The position numbers and the translations under genes were made by a program. Of a stretch of DNA of 64,000 nucleotides, positions 27,844 through 36,444 are shown piece after piece. Within the stretch, counting starts at the first letter, position 1, and each line of letters opens with the position of its first letter. The stretch is from Streptomyces sp. TLI_105 (GTDB taxonomy: Bacteria > Actinomycetota > Actinomycetes > Streptomycetales > Streptomycetaceae), in the NCBI RefSeq assembly GCF_900105415.1, contig NZ_FNSM01000001.1, forward strand, positions 1,426,001-1,490,000, written 5' to 3'. The notes under the pieces were generated by a model. It was not told the origin of the DNA. It did no database searches and saw nothing but the letters and a program-made list of their open reading frames with translations.

Positions 27844-29868
27844 CTACTCCTTGTGCGCGTCGCCAAGACGCAGCGATTCATGGGGGGCGGGCTGGGATTC
27901 GGCGAGGCCGATGCCGCGCTGGAACGCGGCCATCAGGCCCGGGTCGTGCAGGGCGTGCTCCTCGGTCTTGCGGGCCACGGGCTCGTCCCGCAGCTGCGGG
28001 ACGATGTGCTCCTGTGCGCGCCTCTTGGGGAGCAGGGGCCTGCCGTCCTCCTCGGCACGGGGGGCCGGGGGGAGCGGCGAGAGCAGGTGGGCCGGCGGGC
28101 CGGCGGGGCCGGCGCCGGTCGGCCGGTCCGGTGTCGCGGGGGCGGCGCCGGGGTCTCCGTACCCGCTCGACCGCTCGCTCGTACGGAGGTACGGGTGCGA
28201 GCCGGGCAGGGGGGCCTCCTCGTGGCGGGCGGCGGCCCGCTCCGGGGAGGGCGAGGGCGCGGACTGCGGTACGGGAGTGGTGGGGGCCGCCCCGCTCATG
28301 CCGACCGCCCCGCTCATGCCGGTCGGCGCGGGTGCCTGAGCGTGGCCGGGGGCATGGCCCGTGACCTGCGCCGCGACCGGGGCCGGTGCCTGGTTCGGCA
28401 GGGGGGCCGGGGTCTGGGCCGGGGCGTGGCCCGGCACGGAGGCCGGCGCCTGGACCGGCGCCTGGACCGGCACGGAGGCCGGGGCGTGGCTCGGGGCCTG
28501 GGCCGGTGCCGTGACGGCGGCCGCGGGCCGGGCCTGCGGCTGCATCTGCACCTGGTCGGGCGGGATCGCCGCGGAACCGGCGGTCGCGGCGGTCTGGCGC
28601 TCGTGCTGCGCGAGGCCCTCGGGGTCGGAGCCGAGGAGGCCCTGCGGGAGGACGAGGACGGCCTGCACACCGCCGTAGATGTTGGACTGCAGGCGCACGG
28701 CGATGCCGTGCCGGCGGGCGAGCGCCGAGACGACGAAGAGTCCGATGCGGCCGTCCTGGAGCAGATGCGCGACGTTGACCTGGTCGGGGTCGGCGAGCAG
28801 GGCGTTCATCTTGTTCTGCTCGGTGACGGGCATGCCCAGGCCCCGGTCCTCGACCTCGATCGCGAGGCCCGCCGTGACGTACTGGGCGCGCAGCAGCACC
28901 GTGGTGTGCGGCGCGGAGAACAGCGTCGCGTTCTCGACGAGTTCGGCGAGGAGGTGGATGACGTCGGCCACGGCATGGCCCCGGAGCGTACCGTCGATCG
29001 GGGGTACGAGCTTCACGCGCGGGTACTGCTCGACCTCGGCGATCGAGGAGCGCAGCACCTCGGTCATGGTGACCGGGTTCGACCACTGGCGGCGGGAGAT
29101 GGCGCCGCCGAGCACGGCGAGGTTCTCGGCGTGGCGGCGGATGCGGGTGGCCAGGTGGTCGACGTGGAACAGGCCCTTGAGCAGCTCCGGGTCCTCGACC
29201 TCGTTCTCCAGCTCGTCGAGGAGCTGGATCTCGCGGTGGACCAGGGACTGCAGGCGCCGGGCGAGGTTGACGAAGACCTCGACCTTCTGTTCGTTCCCGA
29301 CGCTGCTGGAGAGCCGGGAGGCCTGCACGACGGCCGCCACGGCGGCCTCGTGGGAGCGGGTCAACTCCTGGGAGAGGAGGTCGAATTCGTCGCCGGACGC
29401 GGGGGCGGTCGGCTGTGCCGGCCGGGCCGGCGGAGCCTCTCCCCTGCGCAGCTGTTCGACGACCGCCCGGAGTTCGCTCTGGCCCCGGGCGCTGGTGCGG
29501 CGCAGGGAGTTGCAGCGGTCGAGGACGGCCTTGGCCGCCCGGTCGGCGCCGAGCGCGGCGGCCGTCACGGAGGCGATGGTGAGGGCGGCGGCGCCGGTGA
29601 GCGCGGCCCAGAGGCCGGGGCTCGGGCTGGCTCCCGTGGAGCGGATGGTGAAGAGGACGGCCGCCGCGCCGCCCAGGGCCACCGCGACGGCGGGGAGCAC
29701 GGAGGTACGCAGGAGTTGGGGGCGTATGCGGGCTTCGGCGGGGAGCGGTGCGGAGGTCTGCGCCGGGGGGTTGCTGTGGGTACCGGTGGCGGAGCGGGCG
29801 CCTGGCCGGCCGTGCCGCCCGCCCTCGCGTCGATCGGACCGCGAGGCGGGTGCGCGAAGTTGAGACAT
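27844..29868 (-). CDS. cvnA: Conservon sensor histidine-kinase-like protein CvnA
   Basis: 674 aa. Two membrane helices at about 53-75 and 84-107, a coiled linker, a DHp-like helical pair, and an HATPase domain (about 290-415) with 'LLAELVENATLFSAPHTTV' (N box) and 'VEDRGLGMP' (G1). The C-terminal 240 residues are disordered and dominated by repeated Ala-Pro-Gln units (PVQAPVQAPASVPGHAP style, about 450-530). ATG at 29868 has AAGGA six bases upstream. It is the membrane component of the conservon; CvnA proteins bind ATP and recruit CvnB-D. Confidence 0.94.
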   Translation of the reverse strand: MSQLRAPASRSDRREGGRHGRPGARSATGTHSNPPAQTSAPLPAEARIRPQLLRTSVLPAVAVALGGAAAVLFTIRSTGASPSPGLWAALTGAAALTIASVTAAALGADRAAKAVLDRCNSLRRTSARGQSELRAVVEQLRRGEAPPARPAQPTAPASGDEFDLLSQELTRSHEAAVAAVVQASRLSSSVGNEQKVEVFVNLARRLQSLVHREIQLLDELENEVEDPELLKGLFHVDHLATRIRRHAENLAVLGGAISRRQWSNPVTMTEVLRSSIAEVEQYPRVKLVPPIDGTLRGHAVADVIHLLAELVENATLFSAPHTTVLLRAQYVTAGLAIEVEDRGLGMPVTEQNKMNALLADPDQVNVAHLLQDGRIGLFVVSALARRHGIAVRLQSNIYGGVQAVLVLPQGLLGSDPEGLAQHERQTAATAGSAAIPPDQVQMQPQARPAAAVTAPAQAPSHAPASVPVQAPVQAPASVPGHAPAQTPAPLPNQAPAPVAAQVTGHAPGHAQAPAPTGMSGAVGMSGAAPTTPVPQSAPSPSPERAAARHEEAPLPGSHPYLRTSERSSGYGDPGAAPATPDRPTGAGPAGPPAHLLSPLPPAPRAEEDGRPLLPKRRAQEHIVPQLRDEPVARKTEEHALHDPGLMAAFQRGIGLAESQPAPHESLRLGDAHKE

Positions 29869-30445
29869 GAGTGTCCTTGGTACGTGCCCAGGAATCGGCG
29901 TACTGCGGGGGTGTTCTGCAGGGGGTGTACGGGGGAGGTGTTCTACAGACGTTCGATGAGCCTACCGATGATCATCAGCCACACACTGTAGTCGTCAACC
30001 GTTCATGTGCGGTGCGCAGTTGACAAACTTACCCGTAGACCGGCCCGCTCTGGTATCGACCCTCGCACGACCGGCCGAGAATGATCGGCCGAAAGTCGAC
30101 GACATGGCTGGACGGAGGCGCCGAGGAGCGGGAACGGAAGGGTCCGAAGGCACCCCCGCACCCTCGCTCCCGGCGGAAATCGCCCCCTACCGGAATCCCC
30201 CGGAGGCGACGTGGCTCCTCGGCCGGTACTCGTCCCCTCCACGGGGCGAGCGCGACCTCCGATCCGCCCCGCCCGCACCCCCGCCGGACTCCCGGGCACC
30301 CCTCCGCCCACGGATCGCCGACGTCTCCACGCTCCGGATCCGGGCGGGCGGTGACGGTCGGTGAGAGCCGAAGCCCGGTGGCGCACCGCCGCCGTGGAGC
30401 CGCGCGGGCAGGTCTCCCCCGGGCCGTCGGTGACGGTCGCGTGGG
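29869..30445. other. Intergenic region upstream of conservon
   Basis: Holds the cvnA promoter; on the minus strand a TTGACG-like word occurs near 29998, without a good -10. GTCAAC and GTTGAC words (29995-30027) form a loose inverted pair. A plus-strand 86-codon frame from ATG 30104 to 30364 is Pro/Arg-rich and has no ribosome site; I do not accept it as a gene. Confidence 0.4.
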
Positions 30446-31405
30446 TCACTTTCCGAGGGCGCGACAGGCCGCCGCCGTCCGCTCCAGCGCCTCCTCGACG
30501 GGGGTGGCGACGGCGCCCAGCCGGTCCCGGACGAGGCTGGAGTCGACCACGAACGGTTCGGCGAACTCGTACCGCATCTCGATGAGTTCGCGCACCGTGC
30601 GGTTCACCGCGCCCAGCGCGTACAGGGCGGACGTCGGCATCCGACGCAGCCGGGCGGCGCCGGGACGGCCGGTGGCGCGGTGGGCCAGGTCGACGAGCTC
30701 GCGGGTGGTGCGGGTGTGCGGGTCGTTGGGGAGGTGCCAGACGCGGCCCGGGGCGTCGGGGTGGCGGCCGAGGAGGGCGAGCGCCTCCCCGATGTCGGGG
30801 ATGAAGGTGTACGTGTGCGGCTGGTCCGGATCGCCGAGGACGGTGGCGGTGCGGCCGGCCAAGAGGGCCGGGAAGACCAGGTCGCCGAGGTTGGACTGGG
30901 CGCCGCCGCGCGGCCCGAAGTAGTCGGAGGCGCGGCCGATCGCCACCTCCACGCGCCCGGCCTCGTGCGCGGCGAGCAGGTCCCGGGCCATCCGGCCCCG
31001 GAGCCGGCCCTTGCGGGTGGTCGCGGCGTCGGGGGTCTCTTCGGTGAAGGGGCGGCCCCCGGGCGGCCCGTAGCTGTAGACGTTGTCCATCGAGACCATG
31101 CGGGCACCGGCCGCCTCGGCCGCGGCGAGCACGCCGGCCTGGAGCGCGGGGAACTCCTGCCGCCAGCGGTGGTACGGCGGGTTGAGCGCCTGGTAGACGA
31201 CGGCGGCGCCGGCCGCGACGGCGGTGGTGAACGCGGGATCGGCCGCGTCCCCGGCGACCACCTCGACGCCGTCGGGGACGTCCGCGCGGCCGGACCGGTT
31301 GACGATCCGGACGGACTCCCCTTGGCGGACCAGCGCCTCGGCGACGGCCGTGCCCACGGCGCCGGAGCCGAAGACCACGTGACGGGGGGTGGTGGTGTGC
31401 TTCAT
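30446..31405 (-). CDS. NAD(P)-dependent epimerase/reductase
   Basis: 319 aa, extended/atypical SDR fold. N-terminal 'HVVFGSGAVGTAVAEALVRQG' is a GxGxxG dinucleotide site, 'RIVNRSGR' suggests NADP preference, and 'MVSMDNVYSYGPP' holds the active-site Tyr in a YxxxK-less variant. The Lys is absent, as in several NmrA-like and atypical SDRs. It overlaps the upstream membrane-protein gene by 4 bases. A substrate cannot be read. Probably induced when the divergent TetR regulator leaves its operator. Confidence 0.85.
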   Translation of the reverse strand: MKHTTTPRHVVFGSGAVGTAVAEALVRQGESVRIVNRSGRADVPDGVEVVAGDAADPAFTTAVAAGAAVVYQALNPPYHRWRQEFPALQAGVLAAAEAAGARMVSMDNVYSYGPPGGRPFTEETPDAATTRKGRLRGRMARDLLAAHEAGRVEVAIGRASDYFGPRGGAQSNLGDLVFPALLAGRTATVLGDPDQPHTYTFIPDIGEALALLGRHPDAPGRVWHLPNDPHTRTTRELVDLAHRATGRPGAARLRRMPTSALYALGAVNRTVRELIEMRYEFAEPFVVDSSLVRDRLGAVATPVEEALERTAAACRALGK

Positions 31406-32001
31406 GCGCCGACCTCGCGAAGGGAGTTCGAGCCGGTGACCCGGCTGGGAGCGGTGGGAGGCAGGAGTCGGTGGAGCAGGACGCCGGAGAAGGCGGAGAA
31501 GGTGAGGGCGCCGGTGGCGCCGAAGACGGTGAACCGTGCGTCCACGCCGACTCCGGCGAGGGTGGTCACCGTCCAGCCCGCCGCCCACAGGACCGGCATC
31601 GCCGCCGCCCAGAGCCACGGCAGGCGGGCGGCGGACGGCAGGGCGCGGGCCTGGGCCGCGCCGAGCAGAACGCCTTCGACGGCACCCATGAGCGCCAGAG
31701 AACCGAGATCGGTCCGGTGGCCGACCAGGGCGGCGCCGAGCAGGAGTCCGAGCCCGCCGCCGACCGCGGTGGCCGCGGACCAGCGCGGCGGGCTCAGTCG
31801 GCCGGAGGAGACGAGCGCCTGCCCGGCGCCGATCACCGCCCCCGTCACGACCCCGCCCACCAGGGCGCTCATCGCGTCGTCGACCGGACCGGCCGCCGCG
31901 CGGCCGGCGAGCCCGGCGATGGGGAACGCCAGGAAACCGGCCGTCCATCGGATCCAGGCGCGTAAGGCGGGGCGCCTGGGGCCCCGGAGGGAGACGCGCA
32001 C
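31402..32001 (-). CDS. Hypothetical membrane protein (TetR-linked)
   Basis: 199 aa from GTG at 32001, chosen because GGAGG lies eight bases before it; an upstream ATG at 32034 lies inside an operator repeat. About five membrane helices are visible ('WTAGFLAFPIAGLAG', 'LVGGVVTGAVIGAGQALV', 'AVGGGLGLLLGAALVG', 'LALMGAVEGVLLGAA', 'GALTFSAFSGVLLHRLL'). Helices are rich in Gly and Ala. Translation is coupled to the epimerase gene. No known family assigned. Confidence 0.8.
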   Translation of the reverse strand: MRVSLRGPRRPALRAWIRWTAGFLAFPIAGLAGRAAAGPVDDAMSALVGGVVTGAVIGAGQALVSSGRLSPPRWSAATAVGGGLGLLLGAALVGHRTDLGSLALMGAVEGVLLGAAQARALPSAARLPWLWAAAMPVLWAAGWTVTTLAGVGVDARFTVFGATGALTFSAFSGVLLHRLLPPTAPSRVTGSNSLREVGA

Positions 32002-32020
32002 AGGGATCACCTCCAATTTC

Positions 32021-32052
32021 TGTACGGTGTGCAATTAATGTACGCCGTGCAA
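32021..32052. promoter_or_regulatory. Tandem TetR-type operator
   Basis: TGTACGGTGTGCAA (32021-32034) and TGTACGCCGTGCAA (32039-32052) are 14-base direct repeats 18 bases apart, each an imperfect palindrome TGYAC..GTRCA. They occupy the space between divergent genes, one of them for a TetR protein, so they are very likely its binding sites. Confidence 0.72.
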
Positions 32053-32101
32053 AAATAACTCGTCAAGGCATTCGAGTGAGGGCGGGCGAGGAGGCGTACG
32101 G

Positions 32102-32791
32102 ATGGCACAGGACACGCCGCCGGCGAAGCGGGGCCGGAAGCGGGCGGTCCGCGAGGACGAGGTCGTCGCGGCGGCCATACGACTGCTCGGCGCCCGTGGC
32201 GCCGACGCGGTGAGCATCCGGGGGATCGCCGCCGAGCTGGGACTCGCGCCGAACGCCGTCTACACGTACTTCCCGGACCGGGCCGCGGTGGTGCGCGCGG
32301 TCGTCGAGCACCTGCTCGGCGAGGCCGACCTCGCGGCCCTCGCCGCCCGCGACACGCCCTGGCGGGACCGCGTCCACATGCTCGCCGCCGACCTGCGACG
32401 CCGCCTGCTCGCCCATCCGGGAGCGGTCCACCTGCTGCTCTCCGGCCCGATGGACGGCCCCCACGCCCTCGCGCTCGGCGAAGCCCTCCTCACGGTCCTC
32501 GCGGACGCCGGCCTCGACCCCACGGAGGCGGCCCGTGCCTCGTACCTGCTGATCGTCCAGGTCCTCGGGGCGATCGCCCTGGAAGCCGCCGAACTCCCCT
32601 CGCCCGCCCCGGCCCCGCCGATCGCCGAGCGGGTCGCGGCCCGCCGGGAGCAGCTCCGCACCGTCCCCGCCGACCGCTACCCGCGCACGGCCGAGGCGGC
32701 GGACACGATCGCGCGGTTCGTCTCCGACGAGCAGTACGCGTGGGGGCTCGACCGGGTCCTGGACGGCATCGCGGCCCGAGCGGAGGGCTGA
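32102..32791 (+). CDS. TetR family transcriptional regulator
   Basis: 229 aa. N-terminal helix-turn-helix 'EVVAAAIRLLGARGADAVSIRGIAAELGLAPNAVYTYFPDRAAVVRAVV' is a standard TetR DNA-binding domain; the C-terminal ligand domain is of the TetR_C-type with many Ala/Leu helices. Divergent from the membrane protein/epimerase pair, with a repeated operator between. It probably represses both its own gene and that pair until an unknown ligand binds. Confidence 0.93.
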   Translation: MAQDTPPAKRGRKRAVREDEVVAAAIRLLGARGADAVSIRGIAAELGLAPNAVYTYFPDRAAVVRAVVEHLLGEADLAALAARDTPWRDRVHMLAADLRRRLLAHPGAVHLLLSGPMDGPHALALGEALLTVLADAGLDPTEAARASYLLIVQVLGAIALEAAELPSPAPAPPIAERVAARREQLRTVPADRYPRTAEAADTIARFVSDEQYAWGLDRVLDGIAARAEG

Positions 32792-32919
32792 AGCCCCTCG
32801 CCTCCGTCCACCGACGGACACCCGTGCCTCGCGAGGCGCACGCCGACGACCGGGCCCACAGCCCTCGGCACGAGTCCGTCCGACCTGCGGGTCAGCGGAG
32901 GCGGTCGCGAGGGCGGCGC

Positions 32920-32971
32920 GGGCGGGCGGGCGGGCGGGCGGGCGGGCGGGCGGGCGGGCGGGCGGGCGGGC
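32920..32971. repeat. (GGGC)13 tandem repeat
   Basis: Thirteen perfect GGGC units, 52 bases, in the 330-base gap between the TetR and MBL-fold genes. The G-rich strand could form stacked G-quadruplexes. The units are four bases long and not part of a gene, so copy changes would be tolerated. The remaining gap sequence holds nothing else recognisable. Confidence 0.95.
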
Positions 32972-33121
32972 GACGAACTGTGCCGCCGCTTCACGGTCGT
33001 GGACAGGACCTGCCCCACGCCGACACAGCGGCCCGGGGGACAGGTCCAGCCGGACGCGCCCTCCGGGCGGGAGGCGGTCCGGCAAGTCGTACGGCCGGGG
33101 CGGGGTTCGCCCCGGCCGGTC

Positions 33122-34324
33122 TCAGCGGTCGCCCGCGAGGTCCAGGTCGTCGCTGCGCGTCCCCTCGGCCGTGACCTCGACGCTCCGGGGGCGGCGCCAG
33201 GGGTACGTGATCGGGTGGGAGAGCTTCCGCCACCACGACTCCCCGGGCAGCTTCCCCGCGGGCTCGAACGGCTCGCCGGGGCGGGGGAACGCCACCGCCT
33301 GGCCGGCCTCCTCGGCCGCGTCCTTCGTCCACTCCCCCGGCTCCGCCCAGGCGTGCGGGGCGAGGTTGAAGGTGCCCCAGTGGATCGGCAGCAGCACACC
33401 GCCCGGAGCCCCGCCCTGGAGGTCCAGGTGGGCCCGCATGCCCTCGGCGGGAGTCATGTGGATGTCGGTCCAGAACTCCGAGTAGGCGCCGATCTGGATC
33501 ATGGTGGCGTCGAAGGGCCCATGGGCGGCACCGATGTCCTTGAAGCCGGAGAAGTAGCCGGTGTCGCCGCTGTGGAAGATCCGGTGGGCCGGACCCCGCA
33601 CCACCCAGGAGGCCCAGAGCGTGTGCTGCTTGTTGCGCAGGCCGCGGCCGCAGAAGTGCCGGGCCGGGGTGGCCGTGAGCCGGAGCTCGCCGACCTCGGT
33701 GGACTCGTTCCAGTCCAGCTCGCGCAGGCGGGAGGCGGGCACGCCCCAGCGTTCGAGGTGCGCGCCGACGCCGAGCGGCACCGCGAAGAGCGTGTCCGTG
33801 GTGGCCAGTGCCTTGATCGTCGGCAGGTCGAGGTGGTCGTAGTGGTCGTGCGAGATCACGACGACGTCGACCGGGCCGAGCTCGGCGAGCGGCACGGGCA
33901 CCGGGTGGAGCCGCTTGGGGCCGGCGAAGGGGAACGGGGAGCAGCGGTCGCCCCAGACCGGGTCGAAGAGGACCCGGTGGCCGTCGATCTCCACGAGGAC
34001 GCCGGAGTGCCCCATCCAGGTCAGACGCAGGCCGGTGGCCGGAGGCCTGGCCAGGTCGGCGAGGGTGGTGGGGTGGACGGGGATCGCGCCGGTGGGGGTT
34101 CGGCGCGCGCGTCCTTCCTTCTCGAAGTAGATCTTGGCGAACTCGATGCCGGACCCGGAGGGGCCGCGTCGCGCCGGTTCGGGGTTCTGGAAGATCCCGT
34201 CCGCGAAGTTCGGCGAGCGGCGGATCCGGGCGAGACGCGCACCCGTGGGTTCCGCGCCGAAGGACTCGGGGCGCAGCTCGCGCAGCCGGGCCCGTGGCGA
34301 ACGGTCGGAGCCGGTACCGGTCAC
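33122..34324 (-). CDS. MBL-fold metallo-hydrolase (NAPE-PLD/UlaG-like)
   Basis: 400 aa from GTG at 34324. Metal-binding HxHxDH is present as 'SHDHYDHLD', then 'TPARHFCGRG' and 'FHSGDTGYFSGF', the order seen in N-acyl-phosphatidylethanolamine phospholipase D-like proteins. An N-terminal extension of about 60 residues precedes the fold. Likely a cytosolic or membrane-associated Zn phosphodiesterase; many bacterial relatives act on lipids or lactones, but the substrate is open. Divergent from the downstream dehydrogenase gene. Confidence 0.9.
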   Translation of the reverse strand: MTGTGSDRSPRARLRELRPESFGAEPTGARLARIRRSPNFADGIFQNPEPARRGPSGSGIEFAKIYFEKEGRARRTPTGAIPVHPTTLADLARPPATGLRLTWMGHSGVLVEIDGHRVLFDPVWGDRCSPFPFAGPKRLHPVPVPLAELGPVDVVVISHDHYDHLDLPTIKALATTDTLFAVPLGVGAHLERWGVPASRLRELDWNESTEVGELRLTATPARHFCGRGLRNKQHTLWASWVVRGPAHRIFHSGDTGYFSGFKDIGAAHGPFDATMIQIGAYSEFWTDIHMTPAEGMRAHLDLQGGAPGGVLLPIHWGTFNLAPHAWAEPGEWTKDAAEEAGQAVAFPRPGEPFEPAGKLPGESWWRKLSHPITYPWRRPRSVEVTAEGTRSDDLDLAGDR

Positions 34325-34398
34325 AGGACCTCCTGATCTCTGGGGGTCGTTCCATTATGGGCGGCCCGCTCCGGAGACGGCCGGGCCGGTCCGCCATA

Positions 34399-34414
34399 CT
34401 GAACCGTCATTCAG
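34399..34414. promoter_or_regulatory. Small inverted repeat between divergent genes
   Basis: CTGAACCGTCATTCAG (CTGAA / TTCAG arms) lies in the 126-base space between the MBL-fold and amino-acid dehydrogenase genes. A possible operator, such as for an Lrp-type regulator; weak evidence. Confidence 0.3.
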
Positions 34415-34450
34415 CATGATCCCGTCCTTCCCCGACCTGGAGACTCCTCT

Positions 34451-35629
34451 GTGAACACCGCTCCCCTGCTGTCCGTCGGCTGGACCGACCACGTGACCGG
34501 GCGCCGGGGCCACCTGGTGGTCGACCGGCTGGTGCGCGGGGTGGCCAGCGGCGGCCTGCGGATGCGGGAGGGGTGCACGGCGGAGGAGGTCGCCGGGCTC
34601 GCCCGCGGCATGACCATGAAGGAGGCCCTGCACTACGACCCGTCCGCCCGGTACGTGCCGCTGGGCGGCGCCAAGGGCGGCATCGACTGCGACCCCCGCT
34701 CCCCCGAGGCGTACGGCGTGCTCGTGCGCTACCTGCGTGCCATGCGGCCGTACGTCGAGCGGTTCTGGACCACCGGCGAGGACCTCGGGCTCACCCAGGA
34801 CCTGGTGGACCGAGCGGTGGCCGAGGCCGGGCTCGTCTCCTCCGTGCAGGCCGTGTACCCGCTCCTGGAGGACGAGGCGGAGGCCCGGAAGCGGCTCGCC
34901 GACGCCTTCGCCGTCGAAGTGGACGGCATCGGGCTCGACGAACTGGTCGGCGGCCTCGGGGTCGCCGAGTCCGTGCTCGTCGCCCTCGACCGGGCCGGCC
35001 GGCCGTACGCGGGGACCCGGGTGTCCGTGCAGGGCCTCGGCACGATGGGCGGGGCGACCGCCCGCTTCCTGGCCCGGGCCGGACTGCGGATCGTGGCCGT
35101 CGCCGACGTCCGGGGCACGATCGTGAACCCCGCCGGCCTCGACGTCGAGGCGCTGCTCGCCGCCCGGGACGCCCACGGTGCCGTCGACCGCTCCGCGCTG
35201 CGTCCCGGCGACCGCGAGGAGCCCGGGGACGCCTGGCTCTCCGCCGACGTCGAGGTCCTCGTCCCCGCCGCCGTCTCGTACGCGATCGCCCCCGCGAACC
35301 AGGGCCGGATCACCGCACGCTGGATCGCCGAGGCGGCCAACATGCCGGTCCTTCCGGAGGCCGAGGAGGCACTCGCCGCGCGCGGGGTGACCGTGCTGCC
35401 GGACGTGGTCGTGAACTCCTGCACCAACGCCTGGTGGTGGTGGACGCTCTTCGGCGACATCGAGGCCGACGCCGGTCAGGCCTTCGACCGCGTACGGCGG
35501 GCCATGCGGACGCTCGTCGGCGGGATGCTCGACCGGGCGGAGGCGGACGGCGTCAGTCCGCGCGCCGCCGCGCACGCGCTGGTGGAAGAGCGACTGCCGG
35601 TGATCGCCGAGCGCTACGGCTGGTACTGA
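34451..35629 (+). CDS. Glu/Leu/Phe/Val dehydrogenase family protein
   Basis: 392 aa from GTG at 34451. Catalytic domain with 'GGLRMREGCTAEEVAGLARGMTMKEALH' and the lysine-containing 'LGGAKGGIDCDP'; coenzyme domain with 'VSVQGLGTMGGATARFLARAG' (GxGxxG-like) and 'VVNSCTNAWWWW'. The family interconverts amino acids and 2-oxo acids with NAD(P). The second half of the glycine-rich loop reads GLGTMG, usual for leucine/valine dehydrogenase relatives. The substrate preference cannot be settled. A TetR gene follows on the same strand, 64 bases on. Confidence 0.85.
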   Translation: MNTAPLLSVGWTDHVTGRRGHLVVDRLVRGVASGGLRMREGCTAEEVAGLARGMTMKEALHYDPSARYVPLGGAKGGIDCDPRSPEAYGVLVRYLRAMRPYVERFWTTGEDLGLTQDLVDRAVAEAGLVSSVQAVYPLLEDEAEARKRLADAFAVEVDGIGLDELVGGLGVAESVLVALDRAGRPYAGTRVSVQGLGTMGGATARFLARAGLRIVAVADVRGTIVNPAGLDVEALLAARDAHGAVDRSALRPGDREEPGDAWLSADVEVLVPAAVSYAIAPANQGRITARWIAEAANMPVLPEAEEALAARGVTVLPDVVVNSCTNAWWWWTLFGDIEADAGQAFDRVRRAMRTLVGGMLDRAEADGVSPRAAAHALVEERLPVIAERYGWY

Positions 35630-35693
35630 ACCGGTCACGCGCCGGGGCCGTTGACGATCATGCTCTTGTCATGTGCTGTGTAGGCTGCACGAC

Positions 35694-36353
35694 GTGGCGA
35701 GAGTGCGGTTGAGCGTGGCCGAGCGACGGGACGAACTGCTGAGGGCAGCCGTCGAGCAGATCGAGGCGCGCGGCGTCGCGGCCGTCCGGATCTCCGACGT
35801 CGCCACCGCGCTCGGCGTCAGCAACGCGCTCGTGCTCTACCACTTCTCGTCGAAGGAACAACTGGTCGCCGCCGCCTTCGCCCACGCCGCCGAGACCGAC
35901 CTCGCCCAGCTGCGGCGGCTGCTCGGGCGGCGCTCCACGGCGGTGCGACGACTGCGGGCCGCGGTGCGCTGGTACGCCCCGACCGGCCAGGCCAAGGGCT
36001 GGCGGCTGTGGATCGAGGGCTGGGCCGTCTCGCTCCGCGACCCGGAGCTGCGCCGGGTCGCCGCCTCCCTCGACCAGGAGTGGAAGGCGGCGCTGACCCG
36101 GGTGATCGAGGAGGGGGCCGCCGCAGGGGAGTTCCGCTGCGCGGACCCCGCGGCGGCGGCCTGGCGGCTCACCGCCTTCCTCGACGGCCTCGCCGTCCAG
36201 ACGACGGCCTACGCCGGCTCCCTCTCGCGCACCACGATGCTCCGCTGGGCGGACACGGCCCTCGCCCGTGAACTGAAGCTCCCGGACCAGGACGTGGCGG
36301 CCTCGGACCGGGACGTGGCGGCCCCGGACCGGGATGCCGGGGCCGGGGCCTAG
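35694..36353 (+). CDS. TetR family transcriptional regulator
   Basis: 219 aa from GTG at 35694. Helix-turn-helix 'LLRAAVEQIEARGVAAVRISDVATALGVSNALVLYHFSSKEQLVAAAF' and a BetI-type C-terminal domain ('WRLWIEGWAVSLRDPELRRVAASLDQEW', 'EFRCADPAAAAWRLTAFLDGLAVQTTAY'). The last 22 residues are a degenerate Asp-Arg-Asp-Val-Ala-Ala repeat. It may regulate the dehydrogenase gene ahead of it. Ligand unknown. Confidence 0.9.
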   Translation: MARVRLSVAERRDELLRAAVEQIEARGVAAVRISDVATALGVSNALVLYHFSSKEQLVAAAFAHAAETDLAQLRRLLGRRSTAVRRLRAAVRWYAPTGQAKGWRLWIEGWAVSLRDPELRRVAASLDQEWKAALTRVIEEGAAAGEFRCADPAAAAWRLTAFLDGLAVQTTAYAGSLSRTTMLRWADTALARELKLPDQDVAASDRDVAAPDRDAGAGA

Positions 36354-36444
36354 GCGTCGGTCGCGGTCGGGCTCGCACGGGTCCAGCGGTCGACGCCGCG
36401 AAGCCCCGTCCCGGCCGTCCTCCCCATCAGATCAGCTCGTACCC

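Noticed and set aside
26479..29991. An 1170-codon plus-strand open frame over the conservon
   Set aside because: Antisense to five well-recognised genes with coupled starts; composition is typical shadow.
30104..30364. Possible 86-aa plus-strand gene between the conservon and epimerase
   Set aside because: Pro/Arg-rich, no ribosome site, no recognised family, and no partner gene.
32677..33399. Minus-strand frame coding a (PARP)-type repeat protein
   Set aside because: The repeat is only the reading of the (GGGC)13 microsatellite; no gene features around it.
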